Shown in pieces: positions 25,315-33,581 of a DNA stretch of 64,000 bases. This DNA is from Hungatella hathewayi (GTDB lineage: Bacteria > Bacillota > Clostridia > Lachnospirales > Lachnospiraceae). The DNA lies in NCBI GenBank assembly GCA_025149285.1, contig CP102274.1, forward strand, positions 1,937,501 to 2,001,500, given 5' to 3'. The notes below the pieces were generated by a model. The model saw only the letters and a program-made list of their open reading frames with translations, had not been told where the DNA came from and did no database searches. Made by a program: the position numbers and the translations under genes. The first letter of the stretch is position 1, and each line of letters starts with the position of its first letter.

Positions 25315-26574
25315 ATGCAGACAGTTAGAGTTGGAATCATTGGCGGGGGGATGATTTCTCACCGGCATATGCAGATTTATAAAAATATCAATGACAGGGC
25401 GCAGCTTCTGGGATTTCGAGCAGAGGTTGTGGCAGTCGCCGAGATCATTCCGGAGAGATTAAAAGCCTGGGGAGAACAGTACGGCCTTGACGAAAGCAGT
25501 TTATATGCGGATTACCACGATATGTTAAAGCGGGACGACATTGATACGATAGACGTATGCGTACATAATAACCTTCACGTTCCGGTCGCCATCGAGGTGA
25601 TGAAGGCGGGCTTTGACTGCTACTGTGAAAAGCCGGCAGCAGTTACCTACACGGATGCAAAACTTATGGTGGATGCGGCACAGAAGCTGGGGCGGAAGTT
25701 TCACGTTCAGATCAGCTCCCTGATGACTCCCCAGACCCGTCTGGCGAAGCAGTATATCAGGGAAGGTCGGCTTGGCACCCCGTATCTGGTTAATCTGGAG
25801 CAGTGCACCAGCAGGAGAAGACCCGGCTATGACCTGCCGGAATTTACGGAAGACTTTCTTTCTTCCAGGATTGCCGGACACGGTCCTTCCATCGATCTGG
25901 GGATTTATGTGATCGGACAGATTCTTCATCTCTTTGACTGCCCGAAGGTACAGTCGGTAAATGGATTTGCCGGCCATTACGTGGACTACGATAAGAGCAT
26001 AATCAAGTCCCCGGATGGATATGGAGTAGAAGATACGGTTGACGGCTTTGTCAAATTTGAAACAGGTCTGGGCTTCCATTTTCTTTCCACCTCTGCGAAT
26101 AACTATAAAGACTATTCCATGACTTATATTCTTGGGTCTAAAGGAGGTCTGGAAGTGATCAATACGGATACCGTTGGCGGCAAGTTTGAAAGGGAGAATC
26201 CCGATGCGCCGACGCCTCCCGGAACCGAGCCGGAGCTTCGCTTCTTTGGCAGCATGGAGGGGAGAGATGTGGGCATTGAACTGAACTGTGATAAAAATGG
26301 CAGGATGGAAGCGCGCAAAGATCCTAAAATAATGCTTTATAACGATAATCAGTGCATGTGGCTGGCCTATAAGCTGGGCATTCTGGATGACAATACCCGC
26401 TATAACACACCGGAAATCGCGCTGAACCAGCTGATCATAACCGATGGCTTCTTCCTTTCCGCAGAGCTTGGCAGAAGTGTTGCGAGAGATGAGATTATCG
26501 CGAATTCACCTTCCGTTTATTTGAGAGAACAGGAAATTGCAGGAAAGCTGTATCGATTTGACACGGAATTTTAA
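25315..26574 (+). CDS. Gfo/Idh/MocA oxidoreductase, candidate glycoside 3-dehydrogenase
   Basis: A 419-residue NAD(P)-dependent oxidoreductase. The Rossmann glycine motif GIIGGGMISHRHM starts at residue 8 and the family motif Glu105-Lys106-Pro107 is in CYCEKPAAV. The C-terminal domain has the HGPSIDLGIYVIGQ segment. In the puerarin pathway a protein of this family (DgpA) oxidises the C3 hydroxyl of the C-linked glucose, which makes the C-C bond cleavable by the alpha/beta enzyme. Its position 21 bases after the alpha subunit strongly suggests that job. It ends before the next start, MKRLPV at 26606. Confidence 0.88.
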   Translation: MQTVRVGIIGGGMISHRHMQIYKNINDRAQLLGFRAEVVAVAEIIPERLKAWGEQYGLDESSLYADYHDMLKRDDIDTIDVCVHNNLHVPVAIEVMKAGFDCYCEKPAAVTYTDAKLMVDAAQKLGRKFHVQISSLMTPQTRLAKQYIREGRLGTPYLVNLEQCTSRRRPGYDLPEFTEDFLSSRIAGHGPSIDLGIYVIGQILHLFDCPKVQSVNGFAGHYVDYDKSIIKSPDGYGVEDTVDGFVKFETGLGFHFLSTSANNYKDYSMTYILGSKGGLEVINTDTVGGKFERENPDAPTPPGTEPELRFFGSMEGRDVGIELNCDKNGRMEARKDPKIMLYNDNQCMWLAYKLGILDDNTRYNTPEIALNQLIITDGFFLSAELGRSVARDEIIANSPSVYLREQEIAGKLYRFDTEF

Positions 26575-26605
26575 CCAGACAGAAGAAGAGAGAGGAGAGA
26601 TTGCA

Positions 26606-27439
26606 ATGAAGAGGCTTCCTGTGGGAATTCAGGTATATGGACTCAGAGATCTTCTGGAGAATACGCCGGAAAATTTCAGAAGCGTTATGCTGCAGATTAA
26701 GGAGATGGACTATGACGGAGTTGAGCTGGCAGGGCTCTACGGGCTGGAACCGGAATTTGTGAAGAAAACACTGGATGAGATCGGCCTGATCCCCATCAGC
26801 GCCCACGTTCCCCTGACGGAAATGATGGAGGATGCAAAAAAGGTCGCTGAAACCTATCAGAAAATTGGCGTTTCCTATATTGCGGTTCCCTACCTTCCGG
26901 AGGAATACCGCCCCAATACGCCGGGCTATGAAACTGTCTTAAAGGAAATGGCCCGAATCGGACAGATCATGAAGGAATATGGAATCAAGCTGGAGTATCA
27001 CAACCATGATTTTGAGTTTGTCAGGTTGCCGGATGGAACCTTTGGATTTGATGATATTTACCGCAGGATTCCGGAGGATTTATTAAAGGTTGAGCCGGAT
27101 TTATGCTGGATTAAAGTGGCGGGAGAGAGTCCTGTCGATTATCTGAAAAAATACGGCGAAAGATCCGAAGTGGTGCATTTAAAGGATTATATAAAAGAAG
27201 GAAATCCCAAAAACATGTACAAACTGATCGGAATAGAGAGCGGGGAAGAGGAAGGAGATTCCGGCATCTTCGAGTTCCGGCCGGTGGGCTTCGGCATGCA
27301 GATCTGGGAGCCGATTTTAGAAGCAGTGGCTGAGGCCGGGGCCAAATGGGTGGTCGTGGAGCAGGATGAGCATTACGATCTTCCGGTACTGGAAGCGGCC
27401 AGAAGAAGCCGTGAGTACTTAAAGATTTTAGGCTGGTAG
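26606..27439 (+). CDS. TIM-barrel sugar isomerase/epimerase-like enzyme
   Basis: A 277-residue xylose-isomerase-like TIM-barrel protein. Predicted metal ligands are Glu130 (KLEYHNHDFE), Asp165 (EPDLCWI), His191 (VVHLKD) and Glu252 (VVVEQDEH). It belongs to the IolE/3-keto-sugar-processing branch and lacks a paired DUF6379 gene. It is therefore more likely to act on the released sugar fragment (isomerisation, hydration or 3-keto-glycoside cleavage) than to be a third deglycosidase. The start is ATG 26606 with AGAGGAGA upstream; the longer frame overlaps the dehydrogenase gene. A strong hairpin follows at 27465. Confidence 0.85.
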   Translation: MKRLPVGIQVYGLRDLLENTPENFRSVMLQIKEMDYDGVELAGLYGLEPEFVKKTLDEIGLIPISAHVPLTEMMEDAKKVAETYQKIGVSYIAVPYLPEEYRPNTPGYETVLKEMARIGQIMKEYGIKLEYHNHDFEFVRLPDGTFGFDDIYRRIPEDLLKVEPDLCWIKVAGESPVDYLKKYGERSEVVHLKDYIKEGNPKNMYKLIGIESGEEEGDSGIFEFRPVGFGMQIWEPILEAVAEAGAKWVVVEQDEHYDLPVLEAARRSREYLKILGW

Positions 27440-27464
27440 GCCAAAGCGTCTGAAGGCTTCATAT

Positions 27465-27502
27465 CTGCAGGCTGTCTGCCGTTTAAGGCAGACAGCCTGC
27501 AG
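27465..27502 (+). other. intra-operon hairpin
   Basis: A 16-bp perfect stem (27465-27480 with 27487-27502, CTGCAGGCTGTCTGCC on the left) closes a 6-base loop. A purine-rich stretch with the next gene's ribosome binding site follows, not a T-run. It is more likely an mRNA processing or stabilising element than a terminator. Confidence 0.7.
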
Positions 27503-27524
27503 GAAAAGGGAAAGGAGGAAGAGG

Positions 27525-28661
27525 ATGGACGAGAAAAAAAGGATAGCGATTATCGGGTGCGGCGGAATGGGCGGAGGCCACGCCATTGCTATCGGCAGCG
27601 GAACGGGAAACGCTGTTTACAACGCTGATTCCAGCCGGGAACGTGGGATGAAGATATTTGATACATCGGCCAATACGGATATCAGTACCAGGCTGGAACT
27701 GGCCGGAATCTATGATATTAATCCCGACAGAATGAGATGGGCGAGTGAAAAAGGATTTGCACTGTATGACAGCTATGAGAGCATGCTGCAGGATCAATCC
27801 GTCGATATCATTCTGATTGCGACGCCTAACCATCTGCATAAGGATATGGCGATTGCGGCGATGAAGGCGGGAAAGCATGTTCTCTGTGAAAAACCGGTTA
27901 TGATGAACAGCAGGGAACTGGAAGAAGTGATAGAAGTCTCCAGGGAAACAGGAAAACTGTTTTATCCCAGACAGAACAGGCGGTGGGACAGAGATTACCG
28001 TATTGTAAAGAAGATCTATGAAGAGAAGCTGGTAGGCAATGTATTCCGGATTGAAAGCCGTGTGCAGGGATCCCGGGGAATTCCCGGTGACTGGAGAAAA
28101 GAGAGAGAATTTGGCGGGGGCATGATGCTGGACTGGGGCGTCCATCTTCTGGACAGGCTGCTTTTTATGATACCGGACAAGGTTGAAACTGTTAACTGCC
28201 GTCTTTCCTATGTTCTGAAAGAGGAAGTGGATGACGGTTTTACCATGTTTCTTACATTTGCAGGCGGTTTAAGCGCGCTGGTGGAGGTCGGAACGTGCAA
28301 CTTCATTTCTCTGCCCCTCTGGTATGTCGGCGGAGACAGGGGAAGCGCGGTGATTGACAACTGGAAATGTGAAGGAAAAATGGTGCAGCTGTCTTCCTGG
28401 GAGGATAAGGATACGCTTCCTATTATGGCGGGAGCGGGGCTTACAAAGACCATGGCGCCCCGCGATCAAAAATCTCTTATCACGCTGCCGCTTCCGGATG
28501 TGGTCTACGACGATAACGAATTGTACAGTAATGTAGTGGATGCGGTGAACGGTGTGGCAGAACCGTGTGTAACGGCAGAGCAGGCCCTTCGGGTTATGCG
28601 TCTGATGGAAGCGGCAATCCGTTCTTCCGAAGAAGGGAAGACCGTAAGGGTTGACGGATAA
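27525..28661 (+). CDS. Gfo/Idh/MocA oxidoreductase with N-terminal insertion
   Basis: A 378-residue NAD(P)-dependent oxidoreductase. The Rossmann motif IIGCGGMGGGHA starts at residue 9, and the Glu122-Lys123-Pro124 motif is in VLCEKPVM. About 35 extra residues (23-57, YNADSSRERGMKIFDTSANT region) separate the glycine loop from the usual second strand, an unusual insertion that may shape the cofactor or substrate site. The C-terminal domain has GGGMMLDWGVHLLDRL. It probably performs a second redox step, such as reducing the 3-keto fragment or oxidising a second glycoside; which of these is unknown. Confidence 0.88.
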   Translation: MDEKKRIAIIGCGGMGGGHAIAIGSGTGNAVYNADSSRERGMKIFDTSANTDISTRLELAGIYDINPDRMRWASEKGFALYDSYESMLQDQSVDIILIATPNHLHKDMAIAAMKAGKHVLCEKPVMMNSRELEEVIEVSRETGKLFYPRQNRRWDRDYRIVKKIYEEKLVGNVFRIESRVQGSRGIPGDWRKEREFGGGMMLDWGVHLLDRLLFMIPDKVETVNCRLSYVLKEEVDDGFTMFLTFAGGLSALVEVGTCNFISLPLWYVGGDRGSAVIDNWKCEGKMVQLSSWEDKDTLPIMAGAGLTKTMAPRDQKSLITLPLPDVVYDDNELYSNVVDAVNGVAEPCVTAEQALRVMRLMEAAIRSSEEGKTVRVDG

Positions 28662-28704
28662 CCGGCACTGCATGTGCCGGCAGGTATGAGAAGGAGAAGC
28701 TCGC

Positions 28705-29916
28705 ATGGGACGAAAAAGGTATGCGTTTGTGGGAACATGGAAAGATTTTGGCGGCCATGGAGAGGGGATTTACGTCTATGAGCTGGATCCGGAGACTGGG
28801 GATATGAAGGAGACAGATCACCTGCGTGGTTTCAGAAATAACAGTATCTTAAGCATTTCTCCCGATAAAAGGCGTTTATACGCCACAATTGAGGACAAAA
28901 ACTACCAGGATCAGTGGGGGGCCGGCGGAGGTGTGCTGGCGCTTGCCTTCGATGCAGAGAAGGGAAAGCTGTCGGTGCTGAATGAGAGGTCTGCGCTGGG
29001 AGCGTGTACCAGTTATATCAGCGCAGACCCTGCCGGGCAGTATGTACTGATTACAAACCATGGTTCAGGACTGGATGTGATTACCAGAGTGGTTCCGGAC
29101 GGGACGGGCGGGTATAAAATTGTCAACGAGTACGACGATTCTACACTGGTTCTCTTTCGGCTGTGCGGGGACGGAAGCATAGGGGAGGTCTGCGACCTGC
29201 ACAAGCATGAGGGAAAAGGTGGCCTGAAGGTTCGCGGGCAGATGTGCTCCCATCTTCATTCGGTGAATTTTGATCCGTCGGGACAATGGGTTCTCGTCTG
29301 TGATAAGGGTTGTGACCGGATCTATGTGTATCGAATGAACCGGGAAAAAGGGATTTTAGAGCCGTCTCCCAGAACGGTCGTTCACACCAGACCGGGTACG
29401 GCGCCGCGGCATCTGGAGTTTCACCCGTATGCACCGTACTGCTTCGTCAATCACGAGACGGCCAGTGCTGTGACCTCCTATTACTTTGATGCCGGGACAG
29501 GGACGCTGCGAGAGGCGGATTACCAGCCGATGATTCCCATGGATCTGTCTGTAAAGGCAGAATTGATCGGGGATACCTATGGTTCGCCTGCAGATATCCA
29601 TGTCCATCCGGGCGGACAATTCCTGTATTCAAGCCAGCGGAGCAGCTACCATACTGGACAGGGGACAGACTGTATCGCTGTATTCCGGATTGACCCTGAA
29701 AACGGGCGTCTGGAGAGGACATCGATTGCTGTGATGGAGGGGCCGTGTCCGAGAGGATTTGCCATTGAACCAGACGGCCGTTTTTTGTATGTTGGAAATC
29801 AATATTTAGATACCATCTGCCGTTACCGCATTGATCCTGTTACCGGCGGGCTGACGGACAGACAAACAGTTGCCCATGCGGCAACACCAACCTGTATCCG
29901 TATTGTGGATATTTAA
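28705..29916 (+). CDS. lactonase-family beta-propeller protein
   Basis: A 403-residue seven-bladed beta-propeller of the 6-phosphogluconolactonase (Pgl/YkgB-like) family. Repeats of the type ADPAGQYVLITNHGSG, FDPSGQWVLVCDKGCDRI, HPGGQFLYSSQR and IEPDGRFLYVGNQ form the blades. PRHLEFHPYAPYCFVNHE is the family signature region. It is cytoplasmic (no signal peptide). In this operon it would hydrolyse a sugar lactone produced by the oxidoreductases. Proteins of this fold also act as plain binding or isomerase proteins, so activity is inferred. It overlaps no neighbour; the second beta subunit starts 14 bases later. Confidence 0.88.
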   Translation: MGRKRYAFVGTWKDFGGHGEGIYVYELDPETGDMKETDHLRGFRNNSILSISPDKRRLYATIEDKNYQDQWGAGGGVLALAFDAEKGKLSVLNERSALGACTSYISADPAGQYVLITNHGSGLDVITRVVPDGTGGYKIVNEYDDSTLVLFRLCGDGSIGEVCDLHKHEGKGGLKVRGQMCSHLHSVNFDPSGQWVLVCDKGCDRIYVYRMNREKGILEPSPRTVVHTRPGTAPRHLEFHPYAPYCFVNHETASAVTSYYFDAGTGTLREADYQPMIPMDLSVKAELIGDTYGSPADIHVHPGGQFLYSSQRSSYHTGQGTDCIAVFRIDPENGRLERTSIAVMEGPCPRGFAIEPDGRFLYVGNQYLDTICRYRIDPVTGGLTDRQTVAHAATPTCIRIVDI

Positions 29917-29930
29917 AGATGGAGGAGAAG

Positions 29931-30395
29931 ATGGAATATAAAGCAGTATTGGAAGATCCCAAGGAACTGGAGCGTCTGGTTTACAGCGCCCGGTCCTGCT
30001 GGGAGCAGTATTTGATTGTTGACGGAAGCTTGAAAAATGACGTGCAGGGAGACGCCGTAACCGGCTGTACCCTGGCAATCCGCACCTGCTGGTACCGTTC
30101 TCTGGCTGTTACTTTAATCAGACGGCTGGAGGTCAGAATCGACGGAAAACTGATTCCGCAGGAGGATATTTTCTTTCAGGTAGAGGATAATCCTCATATG
30201 TACCGGCTGGATGAGATTGGACCGGAGCAGTCGGAGGAATACTGGTATCTCAATAAATACGGATATCTGCATTTGAGACTGCCCGGCGGCCTTTCAAAAG
30301 GGCCACATATAACAGAGGTTTTGCTGGAAGTATTTGTAACCTATCATAATTATCCGGACGCTACGTATCAGAAAAAAATACTGTTGGTGGAATGA
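29931..30395 (+). CDS. C-glycoside deglycosidase beta subunit (DUF6379 type), copy 2
   Basis: A 154-residue all-beta protein of the DUF6379 family, distantly related to the copy at 23812. The aligned segment is CTLAIRTCWYRSLAVTLIRRLEVRIDGKLI, then HMYRLDEI and EEYWYLNKYGYLHL. A ~45-residue N-terminal part, including an added GDAVTG loop, precedes the conserved strand pair. The start is taken at ATG 29931, 5 bases after GGAGG; ATG 29919 is possible (four residues longer). Its partner alpha gene begins 16 bases downstream, giving the second beta-alpha pair of the operon. Confidence 0.83.
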   Translation: MEYKAVLEDPKELERLVYSARSCWEQYLIVDGSLKNDVQGDAVTGCTLAIRTCWYRSLAVTLIRRLEVRIDGKLIPQEDIFFQVEDNPHMYRLDEIGPEQSEEYWYLNKYGYLHLRLPGGLSKGPHITEVLLEVFVTYHNYPDATYQKKILLVE

Positions 30396-30411
30396 CTGGG
30401 GGAGAGATAAA

Positions 30412-31374
30412 ATGAAGCTTTCTATTTCGTTATATAGTTTTGCGAGGGAATATTTTGACCGGAAATACACGCTGGAGCAGTGTATCGCTAAAGCGGCGGA
30501 AATCGGCTATCAGGGGATTGAGATTATCGGCCCTCAGATGATCGACAACTATCCGAATCCTACGGAAGAGTTTTACGAGAACTGGCATCAATGGATGAAA
30601 AAATATAATGTGGAGCCGGTCTGTCTGGATGTATTCAATGAGTACATGGTATTAAAGAACAGAAAGATGACGGACGAGGAACAGTGTGAGCAGCTGCGGA
30701 GGGATATCCGGATTGCCAGCAGAATGGGGATTCATGTGGTAAGAGTTATGAATCTGTACACTCCGGAGCAGCTGGAAGCATGTATCCCGGAGGCGGAAAG
30801 GTATGATGTGACGCTTTCGCTGGAGGTGCACGGTCCTAAGCTCTTAAACGATCCTTCTGTTTTAAAGTACTTAGAGATGATTGACAGGAATAAAACAACG
30901 AGAGTCAGCATCTGCCCCGATATCAGCGTATTCCAGTACAGCGTGCCGCCGAGAATGCTTCGCTATTACGTGGCGAAGGGCGCCAGCGTAGAGCTGGCGG
31001 AATATTGCAGAACAGCGTATGAAGAAGGTGTTGATATTGATACGGCAATGGAAACCTGCAGAAAACTGGGGGGAACGCCGCTTGACGTGCTTATGGTAAA
31101 GAACTGCTGCCAGGGGTCGAAAAGCGATTATAAGTATCTGGAAGAGTTTGCGCCATATATTACACATGTGCATGCCAAGTGCTTCGATGAACTGACTCCG
31201 GAGGGGAAAGATCCGACCTTTGACTGTGAGCGGATTGCAGGGATTCTTAAGAAGAATGGGTATGAAGGTTATATATCGACGGAGTGCGAGGCGTTTCAGT
31301 ATGAGCCGTGGCAGCTGGTTACGGAGACTCTGTTGGAGCAGCATTGTGCGATGTGGCATAAGTTGATTAGTTAG
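30412..31374 (+). CDS. C-glycoside deglycosidase alpha subunit (TIM barrel), copy 2
   Basis: A 320-residue xylose-isomerase-like TIM-barrel protein homologous to the alpha subunit at 24307. Predicted metal ligands are Glu138 (SLEVHGP), Asp170 (ICPDIS), His254 (THVHAKCF) and Glu291 (STECEAF), the same Glu-Asp-His-Glu set and spacing. Shared blocks include a LYSxxxxxF start, the GxxGIExI strand and a KY..EP segment. The substrate loops differ (PPRMLRYYVAKGASVE against QQSEVIIQKFIRAGAH), so this pair probably serves another glycoside or linkage. It is the last gene of the operon, before a terminator. Confidence 0.85.
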   Translation: MKLSISLYSFAREYFDRKYTLEQCIAKAAEIGYQGIEIIGPQMIDNYPNPTEEFYENWHQWMKKYNVEPVCLDVFNEYMVLKNRKMTDEEQCEQLRRDIRIASRMGIHVVRVMNLYTPEQLEACIPEAERYDVTLSLEVHGPKLLNDPSVLKYLEMIDRNKTTRVSICPDISVFQYSVPPRMLRYYVAKGASVELAEYCRTAYEEGVDIDTAMETCRKLGGTPLDVLMVKNCCQGSKSDYKYLEEFAPYITHVHAKCFDELTPEGKDPTFDCERIAGILKKNGYEGYISTECEAFQYEPWQLVTETLLEQHCAMWHKLIS

Positions 31375-31377
31375 GGG

Positions 31378-31422
31378 GAAAGACAGCCATATGTCTGCTG
31401 ACGCAGAGTGTGGCTGTCTTTC
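31378..31422 (+). terminator. terminator of the C-glycoside operon
   Basis: Arms GAAAGACAGCC (31378-31388) and GGCTGTCTTTC (31412-31422) pair perfectly, and three further inner pairs extend the stem. An AT-rich tail follows. It closes the ten-gene operon. Between here and the IS left end at 31570 no gene was seen. Confidence 0.8.
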
Positions 31423-31569
31423 ATTTATCATTCGAGTTTTCAGATGCATTTTTGTGCAATCTCATAAACTTCGTGATCTTCCCCGGCGCCGATGCTGATA
31501 GCCGATATATTATCTTGCTATACAAACAATAAATGTAAAAAATGCTGTTGTGTTATTTGCAGATTGTTG

Positions 31570-31589
31570 TTATAATCCCGTCTTTGACA
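31570..31589 (+). repeat. terminal inverted repeat, left end of IS1634-type element
   Basis: TTATAATC-CC-GTCTTTGACA; matches the inverted right end at 33562-33581 except for two central bases. Confidence 0.85.
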
Positions 31590-31602
31590 GTTTTTTTAAC
31601 AA

Positions 31603-31647
31603 AACACCGCTATAATGCCCATTCTATCAGGGTTTTACAGCGGTGTT
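31603..31647. terminator. hairpin at 3' end of IS transposase gene
   Basis: AACACCGCT (31603-31611) pairs with AGCGGTGTT (31639-31647), with an inner CCC/GGG pair. It lies between the transposase stop and the left IS end. A T-rich tail is present on the plus side (GTTTCGTTTTG). It may shield the transposase from outside transcription. Confidence 0.55.
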
Positions 31648-31703
31648 GTTTCGTTTTGATATATAGTCTTTTTCTTGCTTCTGGGAAACGTTATAAATTT
31701 TAA

Positions 31704-33437
31704 CTAGCTTGTCTTCTTTTTGCTCAATTTCTGGATCTCTCTCATCCTGCTTTTGGTGAGGAACTCATAGTCGGTTTCAAAACCGCTTATTTTGTGCAGT
31801 TCATCTGTCAATTTCGTGGATTCGTATATAGGGATAAAACCTTGTCCCTGTACATCTGCAAAGGCAAATCCTTTTAGGGCAGAAACGATTTCCTCACAGG
31901 TGTACCGCTTATTAAGCTTGTTTTCCAAACACCGGTAAACGAGTAATGCCAAAAAACAGATGAGAAAGTGGGCCTTGATGCGGTCTTCTCTTTGTACATA
32001 TACAGGTCTTGCGGAAAAATCCGTCTTCATGATCCGAAAACAGGTCTCTATCTGCCATCTGCGTTCACTTACCTTTAGGATCTCTCCCGGATCATCTTCA
32101 AATAAATCCGTGCAGACGGCATAAAGGCCGTCATACCTTGCCTCCTCCACAATCTTTTGTTCATCCAGAACATACCGGATGTCTGCGCTCTCCCCATCTT
32201 TCGTAACTGCTGATTTACCAATGAATCTTGCGGGATCATTTGGATTCTTCCCTGTTTTTTTATGATTTCCGTCTGCAAGCATGGCTTTTGCCCGCTCCAC
32301 CTGTTTTTCTCTGACTTCCCTCTGGTAGGCGGCATACTTGGGGGAATAGGTGATCAGGAGCCGGTGCTCCATTTTCCTGGTGCTGTATGGCTCTTCTTTA
32401 TAGAAAAGCTCATCAGAATCCTTTTCCGTGATCGTATCAAGGTCTGTGAGCCGGTTGTCGGAAAGCCTTCGGAATCTTTTGCGGTTAAGCGCCAGTTCCC
32501 TGTATTCCACCGGAAGTTTTTTTATCGACTGTGTGATGATATAAGAACGGTTCCTGGTGTGGTTATAGAGCCGGTTGTTTTCTGAGCCTAAACCGGCATC
32601 TGAGCAGAAGATAAACCGTTCACAGCCAAACTCCTCAATGACCTTTTTTTCAAGAGGCTTTAAGGACTTTTGTTCATTCTCATTCCCCGGAAACAGACGG
32701 AAGGCCAGGGGGATCCCGTCTCTATCCGTAAAAAGTCCCATTTGTACAATCGGATTGGGACGATGCTCTTTACTTTTCCCGTACTTTTTATTGCCGTCCT
32801 CCTGTTCGATCTCAAAGTAAAAGTTCGTACAGTCATAATAGAGAACCCGGTCATTCCGTTCCAGAATGGATTTTGAATTCTTATAGACCTCTGCCTGAAT
32901 AAGATCACATTCCTCAGAAAGAACAGTCAAAGCCCGGTAGACATCGTGCAGTTCATAGGCAGGTGCCTCTAAAAATCCTTTGGCAGCTTCATAGGAGGAC
33001 CGCTTGCTGCCAGGATCTAACACCCTTGTATAGATCAGATCGGACAGGATCGCGTTCAGATCATAGGTATAGTGATGTTTGTCCCGTATTTTTCTGCAGA
33101 TCCGGTTTAGCCCTAATTCGTAGTAAATGGACTGTAAGAAGAGGTAGCCGCCTTGAAAGTTGCGCCTCTGCCCATGTGGAATCTTCCGGTTAGGGTGAAA
33201 TACAATGGGGATACAATGACTTTCTTTTTCCAGTTCATACCGTTCCGTTTCGATACGTGCCTGTTCCTTAGCCCATTTCATGACATCCTCACGGGAAGGG
33301 CCGTGCTCCGCTAATAAATCTTTTAATGTACCGAGCTTTCGTATGGTTCTTGATGTAGATTTACCATTTCCGTCAATATAAGACTGCTTAATATAGAAAG
33401 ACTCTGCGTTCTTAGACTTTGATATGCTAACCTTCAT
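31704..33437 (-). CDS. IS1634-family transposase
   Basis: A 577-residue DDE transposase of the IS1634 (IS4-like) group. The N-terminal DNA-binding part (KNAESFYIKQSYIDGNGKS, TIRKLGTLKDLL) is followed by a catalytic core with candidate acidic residues in YYDCTNFYFE, FIFCSDAGLGS and RRWQIETCFRIMKTDF (the Glu of the Y/W-2-R-3-E region). The C-terminal AHFLICFLALLVYRCLE is characteristic. Full length with no frameshift, so probably active. The start is ATG 33437; GTG 33446 is part of the AGAGGTG ribosome binding site. Confidence 0.93.
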   Translation of the reverse strand: MKVSISKSKNAESFYIKQSYIDGNGKSTSRTIRKLGTLKDLLAEHGPSREDVMKWAKEQARIETERYELEKESHCIPIVFHPNRKIPHGQRRNFQGGYLFLQSIYYELGLNRICRKIRDKHHYTYDLNAILSDLIYTRVLDPGSKRSSYEAAKGFLEAPAYELHDVYRALTVLSEECDLIQAEVYKNSKSILERNDRVLYYDCTNFYFEIEQEDGNKKYGKSKEHRPNPIVQMGLFTDRDGIPLAFRLFPGNENEQKSLKPLEKKVIEEFGCERFIFCSDAGLGSENNRLYNHTRNRSYIITQSIKKLPVEYRELALNRKRFRRLSDNRLTDLDTITEKDSDELFYKEEPYSTRKMEHRLLITYSPKYAAYQREVREKQVERAKAMLADGNHKKTGKNPNDPARFIGKSAVTKDGESADIRYVLDEQKIVEEARYDGLYAVCTDLFEDDPGEILKVSERRWQIETCFRIMKTDFSARPVYVQREDRIKAHFLICFLALLVYRCLENKLNKRYTCEEIVSALKGFAFADVQGQGFIPIYESTKLTDELHKISGFETDYEFLTKSRMREIQKLSKKKTS

Positions 33438-33561
33438 AATGATCACCTCTATCTAAATAGTATACCATAAAAAGACCAAAAAGCCTATATATAAAAACAA
33501 TAAAGTTGACAAAAAAATATAAGTCATTACTGGCTTACACGCTGATTTTTATAGTTAGGGG

Positions 33562-33581
33562 TGTCAAAGACCCGATTATAA
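33562..33581 (-). repeat. terminal inverted repeat, right end of IS1634-type element
   Basis: TGTCAAAGACCCGATTATAA; inverted copy of 31570-31589 with two mismatches. Confidence 0.85.

Larger units (their letters stand above)
31570..33581 (-). mobile_element. IS1634-type insertion sequence
   Basis: An element of about 2.0 kb bounded by imperfect 20-bp terminal inverted repeats (18 of 20 identical). It holds a single transposase gene on the minus strand. No convincing target duplication could be read next to the repeats, so exact ends may shift by a few bases. It lies in the spacer between the C-glycoside operon and recQ and interrupts no recognisable gene. Confidence 0.85.

Noticed and set aside
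26606-27439. A third C-glycoside deglycosidase alpha subunit
   Set aside because: TIM barrel with similar metal ligands but no DUF6379 partner gene beside it and closer in pattern to IolE-like isomerases.
27483-28145. 220-codon minus-strand frame opposite the second oxidoreductase
   Set aside because: Fully antisense to a clear Gfo/Idh/MocA gene; no recognisable domain or start signals.
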